DNA of 64,000 nucleotides from Magnetospirillum sp. 64-120 (GCA_001898825.1 MKVK01000043.1:186001-250000); one strand, 5' to 3'. Counted from the stretch's first letter, positions 52,094-61,070 are shown. Program-made: numbers and translations. The notes: a model not told the origin generated them from the sequence alone.

Positions 52094-52903
52094 TCAGGCC
52101 ACGGCACCGGCGGCCGGCTCTTCGTCGTCCTCGACGCCGAGATAGGCCACTTTCACGCGTTCGTTGCTCATGATTTCGTCGGGCAGGCCGTCGGCGATCT
52201 TGCGGCCGAATTCCAGCACGATGACCCGGTGCGAGATGTCCATCACCACGCCCATGTCGTGTTCGATCATCACCACCGTCATGCCCCATTCCTCGTTCAG
52301 GTCGACGATGTAGCGGGCCATGTCTTCCTTCTCTTCCAGGTTCATGCCGGCCATGGGCTCGTCGAGAAGGATGATTTTCGGTTCCACCGCCATGGCGCGG
52401 GCCAGTTCGACCCGCTTACGAAGGCCGTAAGACAGGGTGCCGGCGGTGGACTTGCGGATATGGGCGATTTCCAGGAAGTCGATGATGTCTTCCACCTTGC
52501 GGCGGTGCGCCAGTTCTTCCTTCTGGGCGCCGGCCCAATAAAGGCCACCGGTGGCGAAGTTGTTCTTCAACAGGTGATGGCGGCCGACCATGATGTTGTC
52601 GAGCACGCTCATATGGCCGAACAGCGCCAGGTTCTGGAAGGTGCGGCCGATGCCGATGGTGGCGCGCTGGTTGGGCGTCATGCCGGTGACGTCGCGGCCT
52701 TCGAAGAACACACGGCCGGCGGTGGGCTTGTAGCGGCCCGACACGCAGTTCAGCATGGACGTCTTGCCGGCGCCGTTGGGGCCGATGATCGAGAACAGCT
52801 CGCCCTTGTTGACGTGGAAGTTGACCTCGGTCAGCGCACGCACGCCGCCGAAGCCCAACGACACGTCGCGGACTTCCAAAAGCGGTGACGCGGTGCTGGT
52901 CAT
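52094..52903 (-). CDS. livG: Branched-chain-type ABC transporter ATPase LivG
   Basis: This 269-residue ATPase has Walker A GPNGAGKTS, the long LivG insertion (GRHHLLKNNFATGGLYWAGAQKEELAHRR), a signature reading LSYGLRKRVELARAM instead of LSGGQ, Walker B IILLDEPMAGMN and switch VVMIEHDMGVVM. LSYG is usual for LivG of this carboxylate-type branch. Its start overlaps the stop of the 3-hydroxyisobutyrate dehydrogenase gene by four bases, tying transporter and catabolic genes together. Confidence 0.9.
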   Translation of the reverse strand: MTSTASPLLEVRDVSLGFGGVRALTEVNFHVNKGELFSIIGPNGAGKTSMLNCVSGRYKPTAGRVFFEGRDVTGMTPNQRATIGIGRTFQNLALFGHMSVLDNIMVGRHHLLKNNFATGGLYWAGAQKEELAHRRKVEDIIDFLEIAHIRKSTAGTLSYGLRKRVELARAMAVEPKIILLDEPMAGMNLEEKEDMARYIVDLNEEWGMTVVMIEHDMGVVMDISHRVIVLEFGRKIADGLPDEIMSNERVKVAYLGVEDDEEPAAGAVA

Positions 52904-53790
52904 TTCGCCCCCCGCAGCATGTTGATGATGCCCGAAAAGTCGGTTCCGGCATGGCCGGAATTGGCATAAAGGGCGTAAAGCTGGCTGGCTTCGGCGCCCA
53001 GCGGCACGCTGGCCCCGGCCTTGCCGGCGGCTTCGACGGCCAGCTTCAGGTCCTTCAGCATCATGGCGGCGGCGAAGCCGGGGGCGTAGTCGCGGTTGGC
53101 CGGGCTGGTGGGCACCGGGCCGGGGACCGGGCAATAGCTGGTCATCGACCAGTTCTGGCCCGACGACTTGGACGAGATGTCGAACAGCTTCTGCGCGTCC
53201 AGGCCCAGCTTTTCCGCCAGCGCGAAGGCCTCGCAGGTGCCGATCATGGAAATGCCCAGCAGCATGTTGTTGCAGATCTTGGCGGCCTGGCCGTTGCCGG
53301 CGCCGCCGGCATGGACGATGGTCTTGCCCATGGCTTCCAGGATCGGCAGCGCCTTGGCGAAGGCCGCGTCCGTGCCGCCGACCATGAAGGTGAGCGTCCC
53401 GGCCTCGGCGCCGCCGACACCGCCGGAAACCGGGGCATCGACCATCAGTTGGCCATTGGCTTCGGCGGCGGCGGCCACTTCGCGGGCGCTGGCCACGTCG
53501 ATGGTCGAGCTGTCGATGAACAGACAACCCTTGGGCGCCTTGGACATGACGCCCCCTTCGCCCATGTAGACGGCCTTGACGTGCTCGCCCGCCGGCAGCA
53601 TGGACACCACCACGTCAGCCCCTTGGGCCGTGTCGGCGGCGGCGGACACCACGGTGGCGCCCGCGTCCTGGGCGGCTTTCTTCGCCGTCTCCGACAAGTC
53701 GAAGGCGCGGACGGAATGTCCAGCCTTCACAAGGTTGCGCATCATGGGGCCACCCATGTTGCCCAGGCCGATGAAGCCAATGCTTGCCAT
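52900..53790 (-). CDS. mmsB: 3-hydroxyisobutyrate dehydrogenase
   Basis: This 296-residue enzyme oxidises 3-hydroxyisobutyrate to methylmalonate semialdehyde with NAD in valine breakdown. It shows the NAD site GFIGLGNMGGPMMRNL, the 3-hydroxyacid signature DAPVSGGVGGAEAGTLTFMVGG, and the catalytic lysine in GNGQAAKICNNMLLG. The MLLGISMIGTCEAFALAEKLGLD segment and end DFSGIINMLRG match MmsB. Neighbours supply acyl-CoA dehydrogenase and, on the other strand, 3-hydroxyisobutyryl-CoA hydrolase, which supports the assignment. Confidence 0.93.
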   Translation of the reverse strand: MASIGFIGLGNMGGPMMRNLVKAGHSVRAFDLSETAKKAAQDAGATVVSAAADTAQGADVVVSMLPAGEHVKAVYMGEGGVMSKAPKGCLFIDSSTIDVASAREVAAAAEANGQLMVDAPVSGGVGGAEAGTLTFMVGGTDAAFAKALPILEAMGKTIVHAGGAGNGQAAKICNNMLLGISMIGTCEAFALAEKLGLDAQKLFDISSKSSGQNWSMTSYCPVPGPVPTSPANRDYAPGFAAAMMLKDLKLAVEAAGKAGASVPLGAEASQLYALYANSGHAGTDFSGIINMLRGAK

Positions 53791-53826
53791 ATCCTCGTCT
53801 CCTTCCCTGTTCGCGTCGTTTTGTTT

Positions 53827-54966
53827 TTAGACCTGGGTCAAAGACCGGCCGATGATGACGCGCATGATTTCGTTGGACCCTTCCAGGATGCGGTGCACGC
53901 GCAGGTCACGCAGGTACCGCTCGATGGGGTATTCCTTGATGTAGCCGTAACCGCCGAACAGCTGCAGCGCCCGGTCCACCACCGAGAACCCGGTGTCGGT
54001 GGCCAATCTTTTCGCCATGGCGCAAAGGGTGGTGGCGGCTTGTTCCTTGGCGTCCAGGGCGCTTGCCGCGCGGTGCAGCAGCAGGCGGGCGGCTTCCAGT
54101 TCAGTGGCCATGTCGGCCAGTTGGAACTGGGTGTTCTGGAAGCTTTGGATGGTCTGGCCGAACTGTTGGCGTTGGCCGGTGTAGTCGGTGGCCAGTTTCA
54201 GGCATTCGCGCGCTCCGCCCAGGGAACAGGCGCCGATGTTCAGGCGGCCGCCGTCCAGGCCCTTCATGGCGATCTTGAAGCCTTCGCCTTCGGCGCCGAT
54301 GCGGTTGGCGACGGGAACCCGGCAGTCTTCGAAGATCACGGCGCTGGTGGGCTGGCTTTTCCAGCCCAGCTTCTTTTCTTGCTTACCGAACGACAGGCCG
54401 GGCGTGCCCTTTTCCACCACCAGGCAGGAAATGCCCTTGGGGCCGGGGCCGCCGGTGCGCACCATCACCACATAGACGTCGGACGAACCGCCGCCCGAGA
54501 TGAAGGCCTTGGATCCGTTCAGCACATAATGATCGCCGTCGCGTTCGGCCCGGGTGCGCAACGACGCGGCGTCCGATCCGGCGCCCGGTTCGGTCAGGCA
54601 ATAGCTGGCGAACTTGGCCATGCTGGTCAAATCGGGCAGCCAGCGACGGCGCTGGTCGTCGTTGCCGAAGCTGTCGATCATCCACGCCGCCATGTTGTGG
54701 ATGGAAATATAGGCGGCGGTGGACGGGCAGGCGGCGGCCAGTTCCTCGAAGATCAGCGCCGCATCCAGACGGCCGAGCGCCGAGCCGCCGACGTCGTCCT
54801 TCACATAGATACCGGCGAAACCCAATTCGGCGGCCTTGCGCAAGCATTCCACCGGGAAGATTTCCTCTTCGTCCCAATGCGCGGCATGGGGCGCCATTTC
54901 GCCCAGCGCGAAATCGCGGGCGGCGTTCTGGAAGGCTTCCTGATCTTCGCTCAGGCCGAACTGCAT
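53827..54966 (-). CDS. Acyl-CoA dehydrogenase, isobutyryl-CoA type
   Basis: This 379-residue flavoenzyme opens the fourteen-gene minus-strand run. It has [72 protein letters not shown] and [37 protein letters not shown], with the catalytic glutamate in [13 protein letters not shown]8-like isobutyryl-CoA dehydrogenase is the best reading with mmsB next door. The ATG has AGGGA ten bases upstream; a TTG eight codons before is unlikely. A dyad directly upstream may be the operator. Confidence 0.9.
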   Translation of the reverse strand: MQFGLSEDQEAFQNAARDFALGEMAPHAAHWDEEEIFPVECLRKAAELGFAGIYVKDDVGGSALGRLDAALIFEELAAACPSTAAYISIHNMAAWMIDSFGNDDQRRRWLPDLTSMAKFASYCLTEPGAGSDAASLRTRAERDGDHYVLNGSKAFISGGGSSDVYVVMVRTGGPGPKGISCLVVEKGTPGLSFGKQEKKLGWKSQPTSAVIFEDCRVPVANRIGAEGEGFKIAMKGLDGGRLNIGACSLGGARECLKLATDYTGQRQQFGQTIQSFQNTQFQLADMATELEAARLLLHRAASALDAKEQAATTLCAMAKRLATDTGFSVVDRALQLFGGYGYIKEYPIERYLRDLRVHRILEGSNEIMRVIIGRSLTQV

Positions 54967-54988
54967 CGTGGTTTCATCCCTGCTGCTC

Positions 54989-55008
54989 AAAAACGAACAT
55001 ACGTTTTT
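54989..55008. promoter_or_regulatory. AAAAACG-N6-CGTTTTT dyad before the catabolic operon
   Basis: A seven-base inverted repeat with six-base spacer lies 23 bases before the acyl-CoA dehydrogenase ATG. TetR-type regulators of acyl-CoA catabolism often bind such A-rich/T-rich dyads. Its left half AAAACGAA is identical to that of the palindrome at 21593-21612. Confidence 0.5.
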
Positions 55009-55239
55009 TTAATGCCGACGCAAGAGGGATGTGATCCTCTCTCCCGTCCGTGGCCTCCCCATGCCGGAAACTCTGTCGGTTTCCTGTGCGATGGTGCTCA
55101 AGGCGTATCACAACGGATGGGGTGCGTCCAGCATCTGTATACGGAAAGGTATTTTTTTGTGTGCGAACAATGCGCGACTTGGGTACCTTGTGTGACGGGT
55201 ATATAAAGACCCTCCGAAACGCGGGGGCAGGGAGGACAC

Positions 55240-55905
55240 ATGGCCGCCAAGAAGTCCGACAAGTCGGCGACGCGCGCAGACGAAATACGCCAGGTCATCG
55301 AGGCTGAAATCTTTTCCGGGGCGCTGCGCCCCGGCACCCGCCTGGACGAGGAAAGCTTGGCGGCCCGCTTCAATCTTTCCCGCACCCCGGTGCGCGAAGC
55401 CATCCTGCAGCTGGTCTATTCCGGACTGGTGGTCAAGCAGCCGCGCCAGGGCGCGGTGGTGGCGCCCTTGGACCTGCACCGCATGGTGCAGATGTTCGAA
55501 GTGATGAGCGATATCGAGGGTTTGTGCGCCCGTTACGCCGCCCGGCGCATGTCGGCGGATGAAAAGACCGCGCTGGAGCGCCTGCATGCGCGGTCCTGCC
55601 AATTGTGCGAAGCCCGTCAGCTGGACGAATATTACGCGGTCAACCATTCCTTCCACGAAGCGGTCTATCAGGGCAGCCACAACGTGGTGCTGCAGGACAT
55701 GGCGCGGGGACTGTTCGCCCGTCTGGCGCCTTATCGCCGTTACCAGTTGAACCACCCCAAGCGGGTCGACGAATCCTTCGCCGAGCACGGCGAGGTCCTG
55801 GCCGCCATCCTGGCCGCCGATCCCGACCGCGCCCAGGCGGCCATGCGCAAGCATGTGACCATCCAGGCCGATATTTTTTCGGAATTCGTGTCCATCATGC
55901 GTTAG
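55240..55905 (+). CDS. GntR/FCD-family regulator, MatR-like
   Basis: This 221-residue regulator has a GntR winged helix (EIRQVIEAEIFSGALRPGTRLDEESLAARFNLSRTPVREAILQLVYSGLVV) and an FCD ligand domain with the likely metal ligands in NHSFHEAVYQGSHN and HGEVLAAILAADPDRAQAAMRKHV. A GGAGG site precedes the ATG. The gene sits directly before a MatB-like gene, and inverted TTGTATCC elements lie between them, resembling the TCTTGTA/TACA-type site described for MatR of Rhizobium malonate genes. It could control both this operon and the divergent acyl-CoA operon. Confidence 0.85.
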   Translation: MAAKKSDKSATRADEIRQVIEAEIFSGALRPGTRLDEESLAARFNLSRTPVREAILQLVYSGLVVKQPRQGAVVAPLDLHRMVQMFEVMSDIEGLCARYAARRMSADEKTALERLHARSCQLCEARQLDEYYAVNHSFHEAVYQGSHNVVLQDMARGLFARLAPYRRYQLNHPKRVDESFAEHGEVLAAILAADPDRAQAAMRKHVTIQADIFSEFVSIMR

Positions 55906-55939
55906 CTTGTATCCAGAAAAACGGTTTTTTGGATACAAG
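55906..55939. promoter_or_regulatory. CTTGTATCCA...TGGATACAAG inverted repeat before matB
   Basis: Ten-base arms face each other across 14 bases, starting right after the GntR stop. With TCTTGTATCC read on the minus strand at the right arm, the half-sites resemble the known MatR operator. A TGTATAC element also occurs about 100 bases before the regulator gene (near 55136). The repeat could also form an RNA hairpin, but no U run follows it. Confidence 0.6.
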
Positions 55940-56031
55940 ACTCTGGCTCTTCGAACATTGCTGTGCTAGTCCTTGGGCGCTGAATTTCGAGCCGGCCGCC
56001 AAGCCGGCCGCTCAAGGGAGGTTTTCAATCC

Positions 56032-57558
56032 ATGCCCGGCAATCTGTTCGCGCTGTTCCAGTCGCGCTTTCCCGCCGACCGTTCCAAGCCCTTCATCGTC
56101 GTCCCCGGTGGCCCGACCCTGTCTTATGCCGACCTGGAGGCGCGTTCCGCCCAGTTCGCGCATGTGCTGGTGGGGGTGGGGGTCAAGCCCGGCGACCGGG
56201 TGGCGGTGCAGGTGGACAAGTCGCCTGAAGCCATCTTCGTCTATCTGGCTTGTCTGCGCGCCGGCGCCGTGCTGTTGCCGCTGAACACCGCCTATCAGCC
56301 GGAAGAGCTGGAATTCTTCCTGTCCGACGCGGCGCCCGCCGCCGTGGTCTGTCAGCCGGCGCGGGAAACGCAATTGGCCGGCATCGTCGCCAAGACCGGC
56401 ATCGGCGCGGCGTTGCTGACCCTGGGCGCCGACGGCAGCGGCTCTTTGACGGAAAAGGCCAAGGGCCAGTCCACCGACTTCGCCACCATCGATCGCGTCG
56501 GCACCGAAGTGGCGTCCATCCTTTATTCGTCGGGCACCACCGGGCGGCCCAAGGGCGCCATGATGAGCCACGACAACCTGGCCGCCAACGCCCAGACCCT
56601 GCACAAGCTGTGGGGCTGGCAGCCCGATGATGTGTTGCTGCACGCTTTGCCGATCTTCCATACCCACGGCTTGTTCGTGGCCACCAATTGCGTGCTGCTG
56701 AACGGCAGCGCCATGATTTTCTGCGCCAAGTTCGACGCCGAGCAGGTGTTGGACCTGCTGCCCCAGGCCAGCGTCTTCATGGGGGTGCCCACCTTCTACA
56801 CCCGCCTGCTGGCCAGTCCGCGTCTGAACCCGGAAACCTGCCGCAATATGCGGCTGTTCATTTCCGGCTCGGCGCCGTTGCTGTCGGAAACCTTCAACGA
56901 CTTCGCCAGCCGCACCGGCCACACCATTCTGGAACGCTATGGCATGACCGAAGGCGGCATGTTCACGTCCAATCCGCTGAAGGGCGCCCGCAAGGCCGGT
57001 ACCGTCGGCCCGGCTTTGCCCGACATGCAGGTTCGCATCGCCGACGACAACGGCCGCGTGCTGCCCCAGGGTGAAGTGGGCGGCATCGAGGTCAAGGGCC
57101 CCAACGTCTTCATCGGCTATTGGAACATGCCGGAAAAGACCAAGGCCGAGTTCACCGCTGACGGCTTCTTCAAGACCGGCGATGTCGGCGTCATCGATGC
57201 CGACGGCTATGTCAGCATCGTCGGCCGGGCCAAGGATTTGATCATCTCGGGCGGTTACAACGTCTATCCCAAGGAAGTGGAAGACGCCATTGACCGAATG
57301 GACGGCGTGGTGGAATCGGCGGTGGTCGGCATGCCGCATCCCGATTTCGGCGAGGCCGGCCTGGCCATCATCGTCCCCGAAAAGGGCCGGGAATTGTCGG
57401 CCGCCGCCATGTTGGCCGACCTGAAGGGCCGCTTGGCCAACTACAAGGTGCCCAAGCAGATGGTCTTCGTGCCCGAATTGCCGCGCAACGCCATGGGCAA
57501 GGTGCAGAAGAACGTGCTGCGCGACACCTATGCCGAGATGTGGAAGGCGACTTTGTGA
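56032..57558 (+). CDS. matB: Malonyl/methylmalonyl-CoA synthetase (MatB-like)
   Basis: This 508-residue AMP-forming ligase joins malonate or methylmalonate to CoA. It has P-loop ILYSSGTTGRPKGAMMSH, HALPIFHTHGLFVATN, ERYGMTEGGMFTSNPL and lid DLIISGGYNVYPKEVEDAI, a length and style typical of MatB, with an early malonate-type arginine region (HTHGLFVATN...). A GGGAGG site precedes the ATG. No matA or matC lies near. In this setting rescue of free methylmalonate or malonate is plausible. Other acyl-CoA synthetases remain possible. Confidence 0.82.
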   Translation: MPGNLFALFQSRFPADRSKPFIVVPGGPTLSYADLEARSAQFAHVLVGVGVKPGDRVAVQVDKSPEAIFVYLACLRAGAVLLPLNTAYQPEELEFFLSDAAPAAVVCQPARETQLAGIVAKTGIGAALLTLGADGSGSLTEKAKGQSTDFATIDRVGTEVASILYSSGTTGRPKGAMMSHDNLAANAQTLHKLWGWQPDDVLLHALPIFHTHGLFVATNCVLLNGSAMIFCAKFDAEQVLDLLPQASVFMGVPTFYTRLLASPRLNPETCRNMRLFISGSAPLLSETFNDFASRTGHTILERYGMTEGGMFTSNPLKGARKAGTVGPALPDMQVRIADDNGRVLPQGEVGGIEVKGPNVFIGYWNMPEKTKAEFTADGFFKTGDVGVIDADGYVSIVGRAKDLIISGGYNVYPKEVEDAIDRMDGVVESAVVGMPHPDFGEAGLAIIVPEKGRELSAAAMLADLKGRLANYKVPKQMVFVPELPRNAMGKVQKNVLRDTYAEMWKATL

Positions 57559-58586
57559 TGGAAGTCGAGATCATCTTCGCCCGCCAGGGCGACATCGGGC
57601 TGGCGGTGCTGAACCGTCCCAAGGCGCTGAACGCCCTGACGCTCGATCAGGTCCACGCCCTGCACACTCGCCTGGACGCCTGGGCCAAGGATGACGCGGT
57701 GAAAGCGGTGGTCATCGAAGGGACGGGGGACAAGGCGTTCTGTGCCGGCGGCGACATCCGTGCGCTGTACGATGCCTGCAAGGCCGGCGAGATGGATTAC
57801 GTGGCGTCGTTCTATCGCGACGAATACCGCCTGAACCGCAAGATCAAGACCTATGCCAAGCCCTATGTGGCGCTGATCGACGGCATCGTCATGGGCGGCG
57901 GCGTGGGGGTCTCGGTGCATGGCCGCTATCGTGTCGCCACCGAACGCACGCTGTTCGCCATGCCGGAAACCGGCATCGGCTTTTTCCCCGACGTCGGCGG
58001 CGCCTATTTCTTGCCGCGCTGTCCGGGGCAGGTCGGCCTGTATCTGGGGCTGACCGGGGCGCGGCTGAAGGCCGCCGATTGCCTTTATGCCGGTATCGCC
58101 ACCCATTACGTGCCGTCGGCCCGGATGGACGAGCTGAAGGCGGCCTTGGCGACGGGCGGCGACGATGTGGAAGCGGTGCTGTCGCGTTTCCACGTCGATC
58201 CCGGCACCGCCCCCTTGGCCGAGCACCGCGACCTGATCGACCGCTGCTTCTCGGCCGCCAGCTATGACGGCGTGCTGGCCGCCCTGGCCGCCGAGGGCGA
58301 GGGCTTCGCCAGCGCCACCCTGGCCGCCATCCAGGCCAAGTCGCCGACCGCCAACAAGGTGGCGTTCGAGCAGATCCGCCGTGGGGCAAAGCTGGATTTC
58401 GACGCCGGCATGAAGATGGAGTTCCGCCTGTCCCAGGTGTGGGCGCCCGGCGCCGACTTCATCGAAGGCATCCGCGCCGTCATCGTCGACAAGGACGGCA
58501 AGCCGCGCTGGTCCCCAGCCGCCACCGACGAAGCGGTGCGGGCCAGCTTCGACAAGGTCCCGGCCTGCGGCGACCTGACGTTTTAA
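57558..58586 (+). CDS. 3-hydroxyisobutyryl-CoA hydrolase
   Basis: This 342-residue crotonase-fold enzyme frees 3-hydroxyisobutyrate from its CoA ester in valine catabolism. It has oxyanion-hole segments FCAGGDIRALYDA and IDGIVMGGGVGVSVHGRYRVATE, followed by FAMPETGIGFFPDVGGAYFLPR and the HIBCH-specific C-terminal half (DRCFSAASYDGVLAALAAEG...). Length matches HIBCH and not the 260-residue enoyl-CoA hydratases. The ATG shares a base with the matB stop (TGATG), so translation is coupled. Confidence 0.9.
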   Translation: MEVEIIFARQGDIGLAVLNRPKALNALTLDQVHALHTRLDAWAKDDAVKAVVIEGTGDKAFCAGGDIRALYDACKAGEMDYVASFYRDEYRLNRKIKTYAKPYVALIDGIVMGGGVGVSVHGRYRVATERTLFAMPETGIGFFPDVGGAYFLPRCPGQVGLYLGLTGARLKAADCLYAGIATHYVPSARMDELKAALATGGDDVEAVLSRFHVDPGTAPLAEHRDLIDRCFSAASYDGVLAALAAEGEGFASATLAAIQAKSPTANKVAFEQIRRGAKLDFDAGMKMEFRLSQVWAPGADFIEGIRAVIVDKDGKPRWSPAATDEAVRASFDKVPACGDLTF

Positions 58587-58600
58587 CAATCAAAAGGCAC

Positions 58601-58662
58601 GTCATGGCCGGGCTTGACCCGGCCATCTGCGTGGATGCCCGGATCAAGTCCGGGCATGACGA
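58601..58662. repeat. REP-like double palindrome, copy B (inverted)
   Basis: Same architecture as copy A (44656-44730) in opposite orientation: GTCAT at one end, ATGACGA at the other, and hairpins ATGGCCGGG-CTTGA-CCCGGCCAT and ATGCCCGGA-TCAAG-TCCGGGCAT. It lies between the hydrolase and dehydrogenase genes, 14 bases after the former's stop. Confidence 0.85.
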
Positions 58663-58680
58663 AAAATAGGGAGGGACTTC

Positions 58681-59442
58681 ATGAACATCCGTGATTGCGC
58701 CGCCATCGTCACCGGCGGCGGCTCGGGCTTGGGCGCCGAAACCGCCCGGGCGCTGGCCAAGCAGGGCGCCAAGGTCGCCGTGCTGGATTTGAACGAAGCC
58801 GCCGTGCAGGCGGTGGCCGCCGAAATCGGCGGCATCGGTCTGGTCTGCGACGTCACCAGCGCCGAATCGGTGGAAAACGCCATCGCCGCCGCCCGGGCCA
58901 AGCATGGTGCGGCGCGCATTTGCGTCAACTGCGCTGGTGTGGCGACGCCAGGCAAGGTTGTCGGACGCAAGGGACCGATGGCGCTGGAATCCTTCGCCAA
59001 GGTCATCCAGATCAATTTGATCGGTACCTTCAACGTCATGCGTCTGGCTGCCGCCGACATGCTGACCCTTGATCCCCAGGACAACGGCGAACGCGGCGCC
59101 ATCGTCAACACGGCCTCGATTGCCGCCTTCGACGGCCAGATCGGCCAGGTCGCCTATGCCGCGTCCAAGGGCGGCGTCGCCAGCCTGTCGCTGCCGGCTG
59201 CCCGCGAATTCGCCCCTGCAGGCATCCGCGTCATGGCCATCGCTCCGGGCTATTTCGGCACCCCCATGGTCAGCGGCATGCCGCAGGAAGTGCTGGATTC
59301 CCTGGTCGCCTCGACCCTGTTCCCGCACCGCCTGGGCCTGCCGGAAGAATACGCCCGCATGGTGCTGTCCATCGTCGACAACCCCATGCTGAACGGCAGC
59401 ACCATCCGCCTGGACGGCGCCGTGCGCATGCCGCCGATGTAA
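58681..59442 (+). CDS. Short-chain 3-hydroxyacyl-CoA dehydrogenase (SDR, HSD10 type)
   Basis: This 253-residue SDR has the cofactor site [28 protein letters not shown], the catalytic Y-x3-K in [11 protein letters not shown], serine in [11 protein letters not shown], and the end [17 protein letters not shown] that is typical of HSD17B10-like 3-hydroxy-2-methylacyl-CoA dehydrogenases. It oxidises the 3-hydroxyacyl-CoA from enoyl-CoA hydration (isoleucine and fatty acid breakdown). GGGAGGG lies before the ATG. Confidence 0.9.
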   Translation: MNIRDCAAIVTGGGSGLGAETARALAKQGAKVAVLDLNEAAVQAVAAEIGGIGLVCDVTSAESVENAIAAARAKHGAARICVNCAGVATPGKVVGRKGPMALESFAKVIQINLIGTFNVMRLAAADMLTLDPQDNGERGAIVNTASIAAFDGQIGQVAYAASKGGVASLSLPAAREFAPAGIRVMAIAPGYFGTPMVSGMPQEVLDSLVASTLFPHRLGLPEEYARMVLSIVDNPMLNGSTIRLDGAVRMPPM

Positions 59443-59456
59443 GGAAAGGTGACCCC

Positions 59457-60236
59457 ATGACCGCTTACGAAAACATCCTGGTGGAAACCCACGGAAGCGT
59501 GGGGCTGATCCGCTTGAACCGTCCGCAAGCCCTGAATGCTCTGTCATCGCCGCTTTTCGTCGATCTGGCCCAGGCCCTGGACGCCTTCCAGGCCGATGAC
59601 GCCATCGGCTGCATCGTGCTGACCGGCTCGCAAAAGGCATTTGCCGCCGGGGCTGACATCAAGGAAATGAAGGATTTGTCCTTCATGGATGTCTATTTTC
59701 AGGATTACTGCAACACCGGCTGGACCCATGTGACCACCATCCGTAAGCCGGTGATCGCCGCCGTGGCTGGTTACGCCCTGGGCGGCGGCTGCGAACTGGC
59801 GATGATGTGCGATTTCATCATCTGTGCCGACAACGCCAAGTTCGGCCAGCCGGAAATCAACCTGGGCACCATGCCGGGTGCCGGTGGGTCGCAGCGCCTG
59901 ACCCGTGCGGTGGGCAAGGCGAAGGCCATGGAAATGTGCCTGACCGGCCGTCAGATGGATGCGCTCGAAGCGGAACGCGCTGGTCTGGTCAGCCGGGTGG
60001 TGCCGCTGGCCGAGTTGGAGGGCGAAGCCCTGAAGGCGGCCGAAAAGATCGCGTCGCTGTCGCTGCCGGTGGTGATGATGGTGAAAGAAGCGGTCAACGC
60101 CGCCTTCGAAACCACCTTGGATCAGGGCATCAAGTTCGAGCGTCGGCTGTTCCATTCCACCTTCGCCACCGAGGACCGGCGCGAAGGCATGGCGGCTTTC
60201 GCCGAAAAGCGTGCCGCCAACTTCGTCAACCGCTAA
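59457..60236 (+). CDS. Enoyl-CoA hydratase
   Basis: This 259-residue crotonase has both catalytic glutamates in place (the first near [38 protein letters not shown]) and oxyanion-hole segments [12 protein letters not shown] and [15 protein letters not shown]. It hydrates 2-enoyl-CoA, including crotonyl- and methacrylyl-CoA. It is last in the plus-strand operon, 14 bases after the SDR gene. Confidence 0.93.
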   Translation: MTAYENILVETHGSVGLIRLNRPQALNALSSPLFVDLAQALDAFQADDAIGCIVLTGSQKAFAAGADIKEMKDLSFMDVYFQDYCNTGWTHVTTIRKPVIAAVAGYALGGGCELAMMCDFIICADNAKFGQPEINLGTMPGAGGSQRLTRAVGKAKAMEMCLTGRQMDALEAERAGLVSRVVPLAELEGEALKAAEKIASLSLPVVMMVKEAVNAAFETTLDQGIKFERRLFHSTFATEDRREGMAAFAEKRAANFVNR

Positions 60237-60241
60237 TCGGT

Positions 60242-60667
60242 TTACTTGCCGTCGCGGTGCAACAGGTGGGTCTTGAAGCCAAGGTCGTGCCGGATCAGGT
60301 GTTCCACCAATCCGGTACGCGCTTGCACCAAGCTGTGGGCGAAGATGTCGTCGTCTGGCGCGGTGACCAGCGGCGTGCACAACCAGCGGATATGGTCGTG
60401 TTCCCGACGGTGTTGAATGCTGTCGGGATAGTCCAGTTGGTCGAACAGATGTTCTTCGTCGGCGAAATGCTTGGCCAGCAAGCCGATGATGTCGAAATCG
60501 GCCACCGCCTGGCGCCCCCGTGACGGACATTGGGCCGTTTCCAGGCAGGCGTGGTTGAAGGCTTCAATCAGCCATTTGTGTTCGACGTCCAGGACGTTGC
60601 CGTCGATGTCGAACGATTCGAGCCATGGTATCGGCCGCAGCAGGCTGTCGCGATAATTCGCAGCCAC
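60242..60667 (-). CDS. Bacteriohemerythrin
   Basis: This roughly 141-residue single-domain protein binds O2 at a non-haem di-iron centre. All seven ligands are visible: the histidine in DVEHKWL, H and E in KHFADEEHLF (HxxxE), two histidines in QHRREHDH (H-x3-H) and H-x4-D in EHLIRHD. The GTG used follows AAGGGG by six bases; a GTG six codons earlier is also possible. Hemerythrins are unusually numerous in magnetospirilla. It is monocistronic, convergent with the hydratase gene. Cytoplasmic O2 storage or sensing is the likely role. Confidence 0.88.
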   Translation of the reverse strand: MAANYRDSLLRPIPWLESFDIDGNVLDVEHKWLIEAFNHACLETAQCPSRGRQAVADFDIIGLLAKHFADEEHLFDQLDYPDSIQHRREHDHIRWLCTPLVTAPDDDIFAHSLVQARTGLVEHLIRHDLGFKTHLLHRDGK

Positions 60668-60785
60668 TTCCTTCCCCTTCCCCACCGCACCCCAATGCGA
60701 ATAAGAAATTTTAAAAGAAGCGGTGCGCTATCGCAACGTAAAATGTGCACGTGCAATATTTGCTGCAGGTTGTGTGCGTTGATGG

Positions 60786-60995
60786 CTAGTCGCGCCAGAA
60801 CGGCTTGTCGCATTCGGCGGCCACATCAGCGCGGTTGCGGCCGATATCGGCCAACAGGTGGTCGTCCAGCCGGGCCAAGGCCCGCCGTTGTTGCTGGCGT
60901 TCAATGCCGGCGACGATCGCATCGAAAAGCTGAACGGCGGAGAAGTTGAACCGAAGCCGCGGTGCAATTGAATCGATCCAATTTAGCAATATCAT
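60786..60995 (-). CDS. DUF1127 small protein
   Basis: This 69-residue protein ends in the DUF1127/YjiS motif: ARLDDHLLADIGRNRADVAAECDKPFWRD, where L-D-x-H-L-L-x-D-I-G-x-R-x-D is conserved. In Agrobacterium and Rhodobacter short DUF1127 proteins affect RNA turnover and phosphate or stress responses; the job here is unknown. The N-terminal part (MILLNWIDSIAPRLRFNFSAVQLFDAIVAG) is mostly hydrophobic. GGGGAG precedes the ATG. It is divergent from a MocR regulator with direct repeats between them, one of which overlaps its start codon. Confidence 0.85.
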   Translation of the reverse strand: MILLNWIDSIAPRLRFNFSAVQLFDAIVAGIERQQQRRALARLDDHLLADIGRNRADVAAECDKPFWRD

Positions 60996-61018
60996 GGTTA
61001 TTACTCCCCAATATCATG
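60987..61018. promoter_or_regulatory. CAATATCATG direct repeats, candidate MocR operator
   Basis: Ten-base exact repeats start at 60987 and 61009, 22 bases (two helix turns) apart, between the DUF1127 start and the MocR start. MocR/PdxR proteins bind direct repeats of this spacing. The first copy overlaps the DUF1127 ATG, which would repress translation or transcription of it. Confidence 0.7.
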
Positions 61019-61070
61019 ACATTGAATCAATGATTGACAGGGCGTCAGAGTCAATTGCAGTATTGCCACC

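Noticed and set aside
60744..60756. TGCACGTGCA palindrome upstream of the hemerythrin gene
   Set aside because: Ten bases of symmetry is short, and nothing else supports a role.
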